Origin: Schaalia vaccimaxillae DSM 15804
Lineage (GTDB): Bacteria; Actinomycetota; Actinomycetes; Actinomycetales; Actinomycetaceae
Reading direction: 5' to 3'
Length of the DNA stretch: 64,000 nucleotides
Assembly: GCF_000420425.1 (NCBI RefSeq)
Contig: NZ_ATUX01000006.1
Span: 186,001 to 250,000 of the forward strand
How positions within the stretch are numbered: position 1 is the stretch's first letter; every line of letters begins with the position of its first letter. Shown here in pieces: positions 25,539-35,399 of this stretch. The translations under genes were made by a program, and so were the position numbers. The notes beneath the pieces were generated by a model that did not search any database, was not told the origin of the DNA, and saw only the letters and a list, made by a program, of their open reading frames with translations.

Positions 25539-28478
25539 CTACTCCCAGAATTTCCGGTCCATGACTGCGCGCGAGCGCCGTGCACAACGCAGCCATTCTT
25601 CTTCCAAATCAGAGGCAGCGCCCGCAGAGTAGCCCAACATCGTTGCCACCGGAACGAGTTCTTGGGCCTCGCGGGCCAACACATCCAATCTCATTCCAGA
25701 GGTGCGCCCAGAAGTCAAAACATTGGCGGAGCGAATACGCGACGCCAAATCCCACGATGCCATCAGTGTCTGAGCTTGCGAGGCATCAAGAAGTCCCGCA
25801 TCGCGCGCTGCCTCAAGCGCCTCCCGTGTCGAAGTGGTCCGCAGCTGAACAACTTCGTGAGCATGACGCAATTGGAGCAATTGCACAGTCCACTCCACAT
25901 CCGTTAGACCTCCCGGCCCGAGTTTCACATGGCGCGTCGGTTCAGCTCCACGCGGAAGCCGTTCGGCTTCCATCCGAGCCTTGAGCAAACGGATGTCACG
26001 CAGATCCTGCTCCGCGAGTGGGCCCGCGTACCGGATCGAATCGATCATCGCCATGATTTCGTCGATCATGTCAGCTGGTCCGCAAACCGGCCGCGCCCTC
26101 AAGAGGGCTTGACGTTCCCAAGCCTGCGCCCAACGCTCGTAATAATCTCGATACGACGCAACGCTTCGGCTCATTGGACCAGACTTGCCCTCTGGACGCA
26201 GACTGAGATCAACAGCGACACTCATTTGCGTCGTAACCGAGCCCAGCAACGACTTGACACGATTGACAATCGCAGTGGCCGACTTCGCAGCCTGCGCTTC
26301 ACTCGCGCTGTTGACACTGCGGTGAATTGCAATGACATCAGCATCAGAGGCGTAGGAGGACTCGCGTCCCCCGTATCGCCCCATTGCAACGAAAGCCACC
26401 TCAGCGGCAGCGCCACCAGACTGATGAACCTCCTCGCGCTGCGCAATTACCAGGGCTCCTGCCAATGCCGCATCCGTTGCATCCGAAATCGCCGGACGCC
26501 ACGGACTAATGCCGTCACGCATATCCGCCATGGCTGTACGCAACACTTCCCGCGAACGCACGGACCTGACTCGCGTTGCAGCTGATTCTGCTTCCTCGTG
26601 GCGAGAGACAAGTGACTCGACTTCCGCGTTAAGGCGAGCAGTCGGACGCGCAGATAGTTCACTGTCGGAGTCGAGCCAAGCAACGGCCTCGGGACGTGTC
26701 GACAGTGCGTCTGCCAGCCAACGTGAGTTCGGAAGCATCGAACATAGGCGCGCTGCGGCTGCGCCGGAATCTCGAAGAAGGGCCAAGTACCAGTGGGAGT
26801 CACCGATCTGTTCTGACAGGGACCGAAAATTCAGTAATCCAAGGTCGGGATCAGCTCCATCGGCAAGCCAGGAAATAAAGACCGGCAGAAGGTGACGTTG
26901 GATCATGGCACGTCTGCTGGTTCCCCGAGTCAGCGCAGAAATATGGTGGAGAGCACCTTTGGGATCCAGGTATCCGATTGCGGCAAGCCTGTCTTGGGCG
27001 GCATGCGGGTCGAGGGCGGCCTCGTCCGCAGATAAGTCGGCTGTGGCTTGAATGATGGGCCGATAGAAGACATCTTCGTGGAGGGAACGTACTCGCAAGC
27101 GCACCCGTTCCAGCTCGGTGTGAAAGTCTTCGGCCGACACCCACTGGGTGGTGTCAATAGCGCGCCCCAGAACTCGCAGTTCACTGGGAGACTGGGGAAT
27201 TAGGTGGGTGCGACGCATGCGCGAAAGCTGGGCTCGATGTTCAACTGCTCGTAGGAAGCAGTAGCAGTTGGTCAGTTCGGCGGCGTGGGTTCGGGCAACA
27301 TAGCCCCCGGCCGCTAGTGCCGCTAAGGAGTCCACTGTTGAACGAGTGCGAACGGTTTCGTCGGTACGCCCGTGGACCAATTGGAGGAGTTGAACCGTGA
27401 ATTCGACATCTCGTAAGCCTCCGGGCCCGAGTTTGATTTCTCGATCGGCTTGTCCGGAGGGAATGTTGTCTTCGACTCGTCGCCGCATAGCTCGAGTGTC
27501 GTTGACGAAGTTGTCGGCGCTAGCCGCGGACCATATGAATTGCGCCGCGGCTTCTTCGAACTTTGCACCGAGTTCGCGATCTCCTGCACAGGCTCTGGAT
27601 TTGAGGAGGGCCTGGAATTCCCAGGTTTGCGCCCACTGCTGCCAGTAGGCACAGTAGGAGTCGATGGTGCGCACGAGGACGCCGTTGCGCCCTTCTGGCC
27701 GCAGGTTGGCATCTACCGTCCATAGCGGAGGTTCTTCGCCCGCACCGGAGCAGGCCTGAGCAAGCATCGCAGCCAAACGGGCGCCGATCTCAACCGCTTC
27801 TCGTTCGTCGATTTGTCCCGCGTCAACAACGTAGACGACATCGACATCAGAAATATAGTTAAGTTCTTGCGCCCCCGTTTTTCCCATTGCGATGATCGCG
27901 AAGGGGATACGCCCTTGCGGATCAATATCTCGGCGCGCCAAGGCTAGAGCTGCTTCCAAGGAGGCATCAGCTAAGGCAGCCAACCGTTGCCCCACGGTGG
28001 GCATGTGTTCAATGGGATCAACGCTGGTGAGGTCATCAGCGGCGATACCCAGAAGAATGTGCCGGTAGGCTCGGCGTAGATCGTCACCGCTGCGTCCAGG
28101 CTGGGCAATGGGAGTTGGGGCCCCAGGATCGGCTCCGACAGCTTGAAGAAGGCTGATCCGCGGGTCGCGCTTCGTATCCCACAGTCCCTGGCAGCGCTCA
28201 GGTTTAGCGATGATGTAATCGCCTAGGGCCGCTGATGCACCAAACACTGCGACGAGGCGTTGCAGCGCATCTGAGCCTTGAGCCTGAACCTTTGACAGGA
28301 TCGTCGGGTCAGCCTCGTTGAGGCGTAGAAGTTGTACGACAGCTTGATCTGGGTCTGCGCAACTCGTGAGTGCGGGCGCCCAATCCGATAGCTCGACTCC
28401 CATCTCTTCGAGGAAAGAGCCCGCTCTAGCTGGATCGGCGAAACCAATACCGCGCGCCAACTTCGGGTTGAACCCCAT
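25539..28478 (-). CDS. glnE: Bifunctional glutamine synthetase adenylyltransferase/adenylyl-removing enzyme
   Basis: 979 residues from ATG 28478. Two nucleotidyltransferase domains are visible, the N-terminal one with GKTGAQELNYISDVDVVYV and the C-terminal one with GRYGGRESSYASDADVIAIH, each followed by a helical GlnD-UTase-like domain with KLGPGGLRDVEFTVQLLQL and KLGPGGLTDVEWTVQLLQL. GlnE adds AMP to, and removes it from, a tyrosine of glutamine synthetase according to nitrogen status. The ATG overlaps the glnA2 stop by one base (TAATG); an upstream in-frame start at 28541 would lie inside glnA2. Confidence 0.95.
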   Translation of the reverse strand: MGFNPKLARGIGFADPARAGSFLEEMGVELSDWAPALTSCADPDQAVVQLLRLNEADPTILSKVQAQGSDALQRLVAVFGASAALGDYIIAKPERCQGLWDTKRDPRISLLQAVGADPGAPTPIAQPGRSGDDLRRAYRHILLGIAADDLTSVDPIEHMPTVGQRLAALADASLEAALALARRDIDPQGRIPFAIIAMGKTGAQELNYISDVDVVYVVDAGQIDEREAVEIGARLAAMLAQACSGAGEEPPLWTVDANLRPEGRNGVLVRTIDSYCAYWQQWAQTWEFQALLKSRACAGDRELGAKFEEAAAQFIWSAASADNFVNDTRAMRRRVEDNIPSGQADREIKLGPGGLRDVEFTVQLLQLVHGRTDETVRTRSTVDSLAALAAGGYVARTHAAELTNCYCFLRAVEHRAQLSRMRRTHLIPQSPSELRVLGRAIDTTQWVSAEDFHTELERVRLRVRSLHEDVFYRPIIQATADLSADEAALDPHAAQDRLAAIGYLDPKGALHHISALTRGTSRRAMIQRHLLPVFISWLADGADPDLGLLNFRSLSEQIGDSHWYLALLRDSGAAAARLCSMLPNSRWLADALSTRPEAVAWLDSDSELSARPTARLNAEVESLVSRHEEAESAATRVRSVRSREVLRTAMADMRDGISPWRPAISDATDAALAGALVIAQREEVHQSGGAAAEVAFVAMGRYGGRESSYASDADVIAIHRSVNSASEAQAAKSATAIVNRVKSLLGSVTTQMSVAVDLSLRPEGKSGPMSRSVASYRDYYERWAQAWERQALLRARPVCGPADMIDEIMAMIDSIRYAGPLAEQDLRDIRLLKARMEAERLPRGAEPTRHVKLGPGGLTDVEWTVQLLQLRHAHEVVQLRTTSTREALEAARDAGLLDASQAQTLMASWDLASRIRSANVLTSGRTSGMRLDVLAREAQELVPVATMLGYSAGAASDLEEEWLRCARRSRAVMDRKFWE

Positions 28479-29818
28479 TAGATGACCTTGAGGAACTGGC
28501 GGATCTCCTGTGGGGTCACCTGTTGGCGATATTCTTGCCACTCGTTGTCCTTGTTACGAATAAAGAAATCGAAGACTTCTTCACCCAGGGATTGGGCCAC
28601 TAGTTCAGAGTCACGCATAAGCGTGATAGCCGACGACAGCGAGCTAGGCAAAGCTTCGATACCGAGCACTTGACGTTCCCTATCGGATAGTTCCCATACG
28701 TTGTCTTCGGCCTCGGGCATCAGATCCAGGCCGCGTTCAATACCATCGAGTCCCGCAGCAATGAGTACGGCCAGCGCCAAGTAGGGGTTGGCTGAAGGGT
28801 CGAGACCTCGGTATTCGATTCGGGCGGCTCGTCTTTTATCCGGCTTGTAAGCGGGGACCCTGACCAGTGCTGAACGATTGTTGTGGCCCCAGCACACATA
28901 CGAGGGCGCCTCTCCCCCACCCCACAGTCGCTTATAGGAATTGACGTGCTGGTTTGTCACAGCGCACACTTCCCCGGCGTGAGCCAGTAGGCCTGCGATG
29001 AAACGTCGACCTGTCAGTGAGAGCTGATATTGACCCGAAGGGTCGTAGAAAGCATTCTCATCCCCCTCGAAGAGGGAGATGTGAGTGTGCATGCCAGAGC
29101 CAGGATGATCAATGAAAGGCTTAGGCATGAAGGTGGCAACCAGGTCTTCACGTAAGGCGACCTCTTCGATGACGGTTCGTGCCGTCATGATGTTGTCTGC
29201 GCCCGTGACGGCATCGACTGCACGCAGGTCGATTTCGTTTTGTCCAGGCCCGCCCTCGTGATGGCTAAATTCGACAGCAATTCCCATCTCTTCAAGCATT
29301 TGAACAGCGCGGCGACGAAAATCGTTGGAGTGACCGCGCGCAACATGGTCGAAATACCCCGCATTATCCACCGGCACCATGTGGTCAATGGTCACCGGCT
29401 TTTTGAGCAGGTAGAACTCAATTTCGGGATGCACCATGACGTTAAATCCCATGGTCTTGGCTCGTTCGACCACCCGTTCGAGTGCACCGCGAGGATCTGA
29501 CGGAGCGTGCCTGCCGTCAGGGGTGAGAACGTCGCAAAACATGCGTGCGACCATCTCATTGGATGCCCGCCACGGCAGCAGCTGGAACGTCGTTGCATCC
29601 GGGCGCAGCAGCATATCTGACTCATGGACGCGGGTCAGCCCCTCGATCGATGACCCGTCGAATCCGATACCTTCAATGAAAGCATCTTCAAGTTCGCCCG
29701 GATCGATTGCCACTGATTTAAGGACACCGGCCACGTCGGTGAACCACAGTCGGATGAATCGAATGTCACGCTGGGCGACCTCACGCAAGACCTTTTCCTG
29801 CTGCGAGTCCAAGCTCAT
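28478..29818 (-). CDS. glnA2: Type I glutamine synthetase, GlnA2 class
   Basis: 446 residues. The beta-grasp N-terminus with GFDGSSIEGL, the ATP-binding NAYKR-type region NSYKRLWGG, and RIEYRGLDPSANPYLALA are all present. At the place of the adenylylation tyrosine of GlnA1-type enzymes (NLYDLP) this protein has EDNVWELSD, so the target Tyr is missing. This and the sequence identify the GlnA2 class, adjacent to glnE as in mycobacteria and Streptomyces. In Streptomyces the GlnA2 class includes a gamma-glutamylpolyamine synthetase, so the substrate here may not be ammonia. A GGGAGG site precedes the ATG. Confidence 0.9.
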   Translation of the reverse strand: MSLDSQQEKVLREVAQRDIRFIRLWFTDVAGVLKSVAIDPGELEDAFIEGIGFDGSSIEGLTRVHESDMLLRPDATTFQLLPWRASNEMVARMFCDVLTPDGRHAPSDPRGALERVVERAKTMGFNVMVHPEIEFYLLKKPVTIDHMVPVDNAGYFDHVARGHSNDFRRRAVQMLEEMGIAVEFSHHEGGPGQNEIDLRAVDAVTGADNIMTARTVIEEVALREDLVATFMPKPFIDHPGSGMHTHISLFEGDENAFYDPSGQYQLSLTGRRFIAGLLAHAGEVCAVTNQHVNSYKRLWGGGEAPSYVCWGHNNRSALVRVPAYKPDKRRAARIEYRGLDPSANPYLALAVLIAAGLDGIERGLDLMPEAEDNVWELSDRERQVLGIEALPSSLSSAITLMRDSELVAQSLGEEVFDFFIRNKDNEWQEYRQQVTPQEIRQFLKVI

Positions 29819-29845
29819 ATTCTCTAGCCTCCCGGCTCCGTACGA

Positions 29846-30745
29846 CTATTCCTTGCTGCCGCCAAATCCTTTGGCCACTGCGTCGAGAGCAGCCGTCAAT
29901 TCGGTGGGAATGACCCAGATCTTGGACGAGTCTCCCTCAGCGATCTGCGGCAGCATCTGCAGATACTGGTAGCTCAAGAGGTCAGGCGTGGGATTACCTT
30001 CATGGATGGCGCTAAACACCGATTGAATAGCTTGCGCCTCACCATTGGCTCGCGTGATCGCAGCCTGGGCTTGGCCTTCAGCCTTAAGAATCGCCGAAGC
30101 CTTCTCGCCCTCGGCCTGAAGGATCTGGGACTGGCGAACACCCTCAGCCGTCAAAATCGCGGCACGCTTGTCGCGCTCAGCGCGCAACTGCTGTTCCATG
30201 GCCTGTTGGATCGAGGGCGGCGGATCAATGGCTTTGAGTTCGACTCGGTTAACGCGAATACCCCAGCGACCTGTCGCTTCGTCAAGGACGCCACGAAGCT
30301 GACTGTTGATCGAGTCGCGGCTGGTGAGGGTGGCTTCCAGGTCCAAGGAGCCGATGACATTACGCAAAGTGGTGACGGTGAGCTGCTCGATGGCCTGGAT
30401 GTAGTTGGCAATCTCGTAGGTCGCGTGCATCGGATCGGTCACCTGGTAGTAGACGACCGAGTCAATGGAAACAACCACGTTATCTGCCGTAATGACGGGC
30501 TGGGGCGGAAAGCTTGTCACCTGTTCACGCAAGTCGACCTTGGCGGCGATACGGTCAATGAAGGGGATGACCACGTGGAATCCGCCGAACATGACCGAGT
30601 GGAACTTGCCGAGCGTTTCAATAACCATTGCGCGAGACTGCGGCACGATCTGGACGGCCCGTAGCAAGCCGATCACAACGAGAACGATTAGCAGCAGCAG
30701 AAAGATTGATCCGATGGATCCAAGAAGAGCCTCTACAGCGTACAT
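29846..30745 (-). CDS. SPFH/Band 7 membrane protein (QmcA/stomatin-like)
   Basis: 299 residues. One N-terminal membrane anchor (about residues 8-30) is followed by VPQSRAMVIETLGKFHSV and VITADNVVVSIDSVVYYQV, the core of the SPFH domain, then a coiled-coil rich in Ala, Glu and Gln (ILQAEGEKASAILKAEGQAQAA) characteristic of stomatin-like proteins. These form large membrane microdomain assemblies. The downstream position relative to nfeD, its usual partner, supports the assignment. Confidence 0.92.
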   Translation of the reverse strand: MYAVEALLGSIGSIFLLLLIVLVVIGLLRAVQIVPQSRAMVIETLGKFHSVMFGGFHVVIPFIDRIAAKVDLREQVTSFPPQPVITADNVVVSIDSVVYYQVTDPMHATYEIANYIQAIEQLTVTTLRNVIGSLDLEATLTSRDSINSQLRGVLDEATGRWGIRVNRVELKAIDPPPSIQQAMEQQLRAERDKRAAILTAEGVRQSQILQAEGEKASAILKAEGQAQAAITRANGEAQAIQSVFSAIHEGNPTPDLLSYQYLQMLPQIAEGDSSKIWVIPTELTAALDAVAKGFGGSKE

Positions 30746-30774
30746 AGAGCTAAACCTTTCGTTGGAAGGGAATG

Positions 30775-31215
30775 TCAGTTTGTCGAGACGGGCTGAGCGG
30801 CAACAATTGCCGTCGCCCCATCGATCCTGATGACGACGACTTGGGCATCGACTGGGAGCACTGTGTCATCAACGCTGCGCGCACTCCACACTTCGCCAGC
30901 GAGGCGCACACGCCCGTCCTCGCGAGTCACTTCCCGTTCAACTTGCGCGGCTTTACCGACCAAACCCTGGGCGTTGGTTTCCACGCCAGGCGTCGAGGCC
31001 GCTAGGTGTTTCTTAATGACGGGGCGAACAAGGATGAGCAGCAGTACGGACACGGATGCGAAAACCAGGACCTGGATGCCCGTTCCTGCTCCCAGCATTG
31101 AGGCACTACCCGCGGCAAGAGCACCGACCGCAAACATTGCAAAAACGAGGTCAACACTGAGAATCTCAATGATTGTTAGGACTACGGCGCCTACCAGCCA
31201 CCAAACAACGTTCAT
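30775..31215 (-). CDS. NfeD-family membrane protein
   Basis: 146 residues. Two or three membrane helices (residues 4-72) are followed by a C-terminal OB-fold (LVGKAAQVEREVTREDGRVRLAGEVWSARS), as in short NfeD proteins. These accompany SPFH proteins and are thought to help membrane protein turnover. The ATG overlaps the ABC ATPase stop (ATGA) and the SPFH gene begins 29 bases downstream, giving the order ABC-nfeD-SPFH. Confidence 0.9.
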   Translation of the reverse strand: MNVVWWLVGAVVLTIIEILSVDLVFAMFAVGALAAGSASMLGAGTGIQVLVFASVSVLLLILVRPVIKKHLAASTPGVETNAQGLVGKAAQVEREVTREDGRVRLAGEVWSARSVDDTVLPVDAQVVVIRIDGATAIVAAQPVSTN

Positions 31216-32033
31216 TGTGTCTCCTCTGGGGATTCATGCGACTGAGTAACCGTTGTGGCCCTGGCCCACCATCGGCCATCGTCAGCACCGACTCGTAGAT
31301 CCAGATCAAACACTTCGGAAAGCCGATCCGAAGTCATCACCTCGTCAATTGGCCCCGCATGAACAATCTGCCCCTGCTTCATTAAAAGCGCGTGGGTAAT
31401 GCCTTGAGGGATCTCTTCAACCTGGTGAGTGACGAGAATGACTTGAGGAGCGCGCGGTCCACCCATAATTTCAGCGAGGGCGCCCACCAATGTTTCGCGC
31501 GCACTCAGATCGAGGCCTGCCGTGGGCTCGTCAAGGATCAGCACTTCTGGGTCGGTCATCAGCGCCCGCGCCAAAAGGACGCGTTGAGATTCACCCTCGG
31601 ATAGGGTAGAGAACTTTCTATCGGCCAGATGCCCAACACCGAAAGCCGCCAATAGGTCATCACTGCGTTGATCGTCGACCTCGTCGTAGCTTTGACCTGG
31701 AGCAACGTGAAGCCCCCACGCAGCCGACCTGACAACATCACGAACGGTGTGGCCCGACCGAATCTTTGTTGTCAAAGAAGCAGAAGCAAAACCGATCCGT
31801 GTAGCTAATTCGGCCGCATCGATCACATCGAGACGTTGGGAAACAAAACTGGCTTCTCCGGCGTCCAGCCCACTTCGCCCCGCTGCCGCCCGCACCAACG
31901 TGGTCTTGCCAGCACCGTTTGGTCCAAGGACAGCCCAGTGCTCACCTTGGCGAGTCTGCCAGGTGACAGAGTCAAGGATGCGGCGCCCCTGGCGCTGACA
32001 GGTTGCGTTCTTGAGCGAGAGCAATTCATCCAT
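31212..32033 (-). CDS. ABC transporter ATP-binding protein
   Basis: 273 residues with Walker A GPNGAGKTTL (about residues 38-47), signature LSEGESQRVLLARAL, Walker B VLILDEPTAG and switch His in LVTHQVEEIP. No permease gene is next to it; instead it is coupled to nfeD. Stand-alone ATPases of this type in actinobacteria resemble YlmA/ModF-like proteins, so the partner is either encoded elsewhere or absent. Substrate unknown. Confidence 0.88.
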   Translation of the reverse strand: MDELLSLKNATCQRQGRRILDSVTWQTRQGEHWAVLGPNGAGKTTLVRAAAGRSGLDAGEASFVSQRLDVIDAAELATRIGFASASLTTKIRSGHTVRDVVRSAAWGLHVAPGQSYDEVDDQRSDDLLAAFGVGHLADRKFSTLSEGESQRVLLARALMTDPEVLILDEPTAGLDLSARETLVGALAEIMGGPRAPQVILVTHQVEEIPQGITHALLMKQGQIVHAGPIDEVMTSDRLSEVFDLDLRVGADDGRWWARATTVTQSHESPEETQ

Positions 32034-32076
32034 ATGCCAACCCTATCGTTGACAGCTCAGTTGGAGGCTGCGAAAC

Positions 32077-33297
32077 TCAGACCAGACTGCGGTACAGGTC
32101 TGCGGTCTTGACTCCGATGGCCTGCCAAGAGAAGTGGTCGCGAGCTCTGGCAAGTCCTGCCTGTCCCATGCGCCGCGCCATTTCAGGATTGTCGAGGACG
32201 CGAATGAGGCGGTCGGCCATCTCGGCTTCGAAGGCCTGCGGATCCAACGGGGTTCCCGTTCCGTCCTGCTTTTGCTCAATCGGGATCAAATAGCCGGTTT
32301 CTCCGTCAACGATGACATCGGGAATACCGCCTGTTGCCGTTCCAACGACGGGGAGCCCGAGCGCCATAGCCTCCAGATTGACGATACCCAGGGGCTCATA
32401 CACCGAGGGCGTAATGAACACATCTGCACAGTGGAGAATCGCTGCAACTTCAGGCTGTGGCAACATTTCAGAAATGAGGACAACACCCGTGCGTTCTTCG
32501 CGAAGTGCGTTCACCAACGCGTCCACCTCGGCTGCGATCTCAGGTGTGTCCGGTGCTCCCGCACACAAGACAAGCTGAACATCCTCGGGTAGCTGGCGTG
32601 CAGCGCGCAGGAAGTGCGGCAGACCTTTTTGGCGCGTAATCCTTCCAACAAAGACAACCGTGCGGCGCTCGGCATCGATGCCGTGTTCAGCCATAACGCG
32701 AGCTTGGAGCTCTGCCCCCTGATCGCCTTGCGGAGCCCTCCATTTAGCCAGATCGATGCCATTGTGAATGACCTTGACTTTGTCGGGGTCAACGTTGGGG
32801 TAGCAGCGCAAAATGTCGTCACGCATGCCATTGGACACGGCAATGATGGCTGACGCGGCCTCGTAAGCGGTCTTCTCAACGAAGGAGGAGACTCTGTATC
32901 CACCACCGAGCTGTTCAGCTTTCCACGGGCGCAACGGTTCAAGCGAGTGGGCTGAAATCACATGCGGGACGTCGTGAAGGAGACCGGCCAGATGTCCGGC
33001 GAAGTTTGCGTACCAGGTATGAGAGTGGACGAGGTCGGTGCCTGCAGTTGCTTCAGCGATCAGCAGGTCCACGCCCAGCGTGCGCAACGATGCGTTGGCA
33101 CTGTCAAGTTGAGCGATGTCGCTGTGTCCGGTCACGCCTGGATCGTCACCCTCGGTGCCTTGACGCGGACCATCAAAGGCTTGGACGCGCACGTCGTCGA
33201 CGAGGTCGCGTAGAACTTTGGCAAGTTCGAGGACGTGGACTCCTGCGCCGCCATAAATGTGAGGCGGATACTCGCGAGTGAGCAGATCGATTCGCAT
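32077..33297 (-). CDS. glgA: Actinobacterial glycogen synthase (GT4; GlgM-type)
   Basis: 406 residues from ATG 33297, which has GGAAGGG seven bases upstream. GT-B fold with YGGAGVHVLELAK at the N-terminus, VFVGRITRQKGL and PSVYEPLGIVNLEAMALGLPVVGT containing the E-x7-E signature. It is divergent from glgC, as in mycobacteria, where the orthologue (Rv1212c) makes alpha-maltose-1-phosphate from ADP-glucose and glucose-1-phosphate (GlgM). Whether this copy is GlgM or a direct elongating synthase cannot be told from sequence; glgE is not in the window. Confidence 0.9.
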   Translation of the reverse strand: MRIDLLTREYPPHIYGGAGVHVLELAKVLRDLVDDVRVQAFDGPRQGTEGDDPGVTGHSDIAQLDSANASLRTLGVDLLIAEATAGTDLVHSHTWYANFAGHLAGLLHDVPHVISAHSLEPLRPWKAEQLGGGYRVSSFVEKTAYEAASAIIAVSNGMRDDILRCYPNVDPDKVKVIHNGIDLAKWRAPQGDQGAELQARVMAEHGIDAERRTVVFVGRITRQKGLPHFLRAARQLPEDVQLVLCAGAPDTPEIAAEVDALVNALREERTGVVLISEMLPQPEVAAILHCADVFITPSVYEPLGIVNLEAMALGLPVVGTATGGIPDVIVDGETGYLIPIEQKQDGTGTPLDPQAFEAEMADRLIRVLDNPEMARRMGQAGLARARDHFSWQAIGVKTADLYRSLV

Positions 33298-33450
33298 GGG
33301 TTTCCCTTCCCGTGTGACCAGACGCGGCAAGAGTATCGCTATCGATTGACCGAGGTCGATCCGCGTCCGCGCACAGTGCGATCAGAGTAAAAGATTATTG
33401 TGATTGGCGCCACTTGTGCCATAGTGGTGGATCACACCTCATTCACCCCC

Positions 33451-33456
33451 TATTGT
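33451..33456 (+). promoter_or_regulatory. Candidate leaderless -10 box for glgC
   Basis: TATTGT (TANNNT) followed by six bases and the glgC ATG at 33463, with no Shine-Dalgarno in between. The 165-bp divergent gap also has to hold the glgA promoter. Confidence 0.5.
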
Positions 33457-33462
33457 GTGCGT

Positions 33463-34701
33463 ATGGCCAAAAACAACGTGCTCGCAATCGTCCTCGCCGG
33501 CGGCGAAGGAAAACGACTTATGCCGCTGACCGAAGACCGTGCAAAACCTGCGGTTCCTTTCGGCGGACACTTCCGACTCATCGACTTCGCTCTGTCGAAC
33601 ATCGTGAACTCCGGATACATGAAAGTAGTTGTCCTGACTCAGTACAAGTCACATTCACTGGACCGCCACGTCACCAAGACCTGGTACATGTCTCCACTAT
33701 TGGGCAACTTCATTGCCCCTGTGCCAGCCCAACAGCGCCGCGGTCCGCACTGGTACCTGGGTAGCGCTGACGCCATCTACCAGTCCCTCAATATCGTTGA
33801 CGACGAGCAACCCGACTACATCATCATCATTGGTGCCGACAACATCTACCGCATGGACTTTTCGCAAATGGTCCAGCACCACATTGATTCTGGCCTACCG
33901 GCCACAGTCGCCGGCATCCGCCAGCCCATCGAATTAGCGCCCGCACTGGGCGTCATCGACGGACAAGACGGAATCGTCAAGAACTTCCTGGAAAAGCCTC
34001 AGCACGCTGAAGGCCTAGCGGATGACCCCACGAAGGTTCTGGCATCGATGGGCAACTACGTTTTCACCACAGAAGCCCTCATCAATGCCCTTCGCGAAGA
34101 CGCCGCAAATGAAGACTCCAAGCACGACATGGGCGGCAATATCATCCCCTGGTTTGTCCAGCGCGGTGAATGCGGGGTCTACGACTTCCAAGACAATGAC
34201 GTTCCCGGATCCACCGATCGCGACCGCGACTACTGGCGCGACGTCGGCACCTTGGACGCCTATTACGAGGCGAACATGGACCTCATCTCCGTCCACCCAG
34301 TGTTCAACCTCTACAACCGCAAGTGGCCCACCATGACCCTCATTGACGGCTCTTTGCCTCCAGCAAAGTTCGTCTATGGGGACGAACACTCCCGCATGGG
34401 TCACGCAGTCGATTCCTTCGTCTCCCCCGGCGTCATCGTCTCGGGCGGCGAGGTCTACCACTCGATTGTTTCCCCGGGCACCTACGTTCACTCCTGGGCC
34501 CAGGTTTCTGATTCAGTGGTTTTGCACGGATGCCGTATTGGCCGACACGCCGTCGTCTCTAAAGCAATCCTGGATAAGAATGTCGTGGTTGAAGAGGGCG
34601 CAGCCGTCGGAGTCGATCACGATCGTGACCGTGAAAGAGGATTCACCGTTACCGAATCTGGGATCACCGTCGTCCCCAAGGGCGCGGTCGTTACCAAGTG
34701 A
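33463..34701 (+). CDS. glgC: Glucose-1-phosphate adenylyltransferase
   Basis: 412 residues from ATG 33463 (an upstream in-frame extension to 33400 is unlike the family). The pyrophosphorylase motif [28 protein letters not shown] lies at about residues 7-34, with [10 protein letters not shown] and the active-site GADNIYRMD, and a left-handed beta-helix C-terminus. It makes ADP-glucose, the committed step of glycogen synthesis. The stop overlaps serB (GTGA), so the two are coupled. GlgC enzymes are usually allosteric. Confidence 0.96.
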   Translation: MAKNNVLAIVLAGGEGKRLMPLTEDRAKPAVPFGGHFRLIDFALSNIVNSGYMKVVVLTQYKSHSLDRHVTKTWYMSPLLGNFIAPVPAQQRRGPHWYLGSADAIYQSLNIVDDEQPDYIIIIGADNIYRMDFSQMVQHHIDSGLPATVAGIRQPIELAPALGVIDGQDGIVKNFLEKPQHAEGLADDPTKVLASMGNYVFTTEALINALREDAANEDSKHDMGGNIIPWFVQRGECGVYDFQDNDVPGSTDRDRDYWRDVGTLDAYYEANMDLISVHPVFNLYNRKWPTMTLIDGSLPPAKFVYGDEHSRMGHAVDSFVSPGVIVSGGEVYHSIVSPGTYVHSWAQVSDSVVLHGCRIGRHAVVSKAILDKNVVVEEGAAVGVDHDRDRERGFTVTESGITVVPKGAVVTK

Positions 34702-35375
34702 CCAGCCAACACATCGACGTACCGGAGCTGCCATCAAAGGGCACTCCGGGACTCGTCGTCACCGATGTTGACTCAACGCTCATTTTCGAAGAGGTCATCG
34801 AGGAGCTAGCGCATCGCGCCGGTACACGCGCCCTCGTCGCTGAGATCACCGCGCAAGCAATGAATGGCGAACTTGACTTCACCCAGTCACTGCACCGGCG
34901 CGTCGAAACCCTCAGGGGAGTGCCTGAAAGTGTTTTTACGCAAGTGCTCGACGACATTACGGTCACGCCCGGCGCACAAGAATTGATCGATGCCGTTCAC
35001 GCAGCCGGCGGATTCTTTGGTGTTGTGTCCGGTGGCTTCACTGAAGTTGTTGAACCTCTATGTCAACGAATGGGCATCGATCATTTTGCCGCCAATCGGT
35101 TTGAGGTCGTCGGCGGAGTCCTGACCGGGCGAGTGCTCGGTGACATTGTTACTGCAGACGTTAAAGTTGCTCGTCTGAGCGAGTGGGCTGGCCTCCACGG
35201 AGTACCCATGGAACGTACTGTCGCTATTGGAGACGGTGCTAATGACGTTCCGATGCTCAATGAAGCGGGAATCGGCATAGCTTTTTGCGCCAAACCCCAC
35301 GTGCGCGAACGCGTCGAATACCACCTCAATATCAGGCGGCTTGACGTGCTCATTGAGCCGCTCGGCTTAGCCTAG
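34698..35375 (+). CDS. serB: Phosphoserine phosphatase
   Basis: 225 residues of the HAD superfamily. Motif [14 protein letters not shown] (nucleophile Asp in DVDST), motif [11 protein letters not shown] and motif [17 protein letters not shown] are all visible. It dephosphorylates phosphoserine in serine biosynthesis. The N-terminal ACT domain of larger actinobacterial SerB is absent. It starts with GTG overlapping the glgC stop, an arrangement with no obvious metabolic logic. Confidence 0.92.
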   Translation: MTSQHIDVPELPSKGTPGLVVTDVDSTLIFEEVIEELAHRAGTRALVAEITAQAMNGELDFTQSLHRRVETLRGVPESVFTQVLDDITVTPGAQELIDAVHAAGGFFGVVSGGFTEVVEPLCQRMGIDHFAANRFEVVGGVLTGRVLGDIVTADVKVARLSEWAGLHGVPMERTVAIGDGANDVPMLNEAGIGIAFCAKPHVRERVEYHLNIRRLDVLIEPLGLA

Positions 35376-35399
35376 TTTCCACCCCGATCTAGCGGGCTG

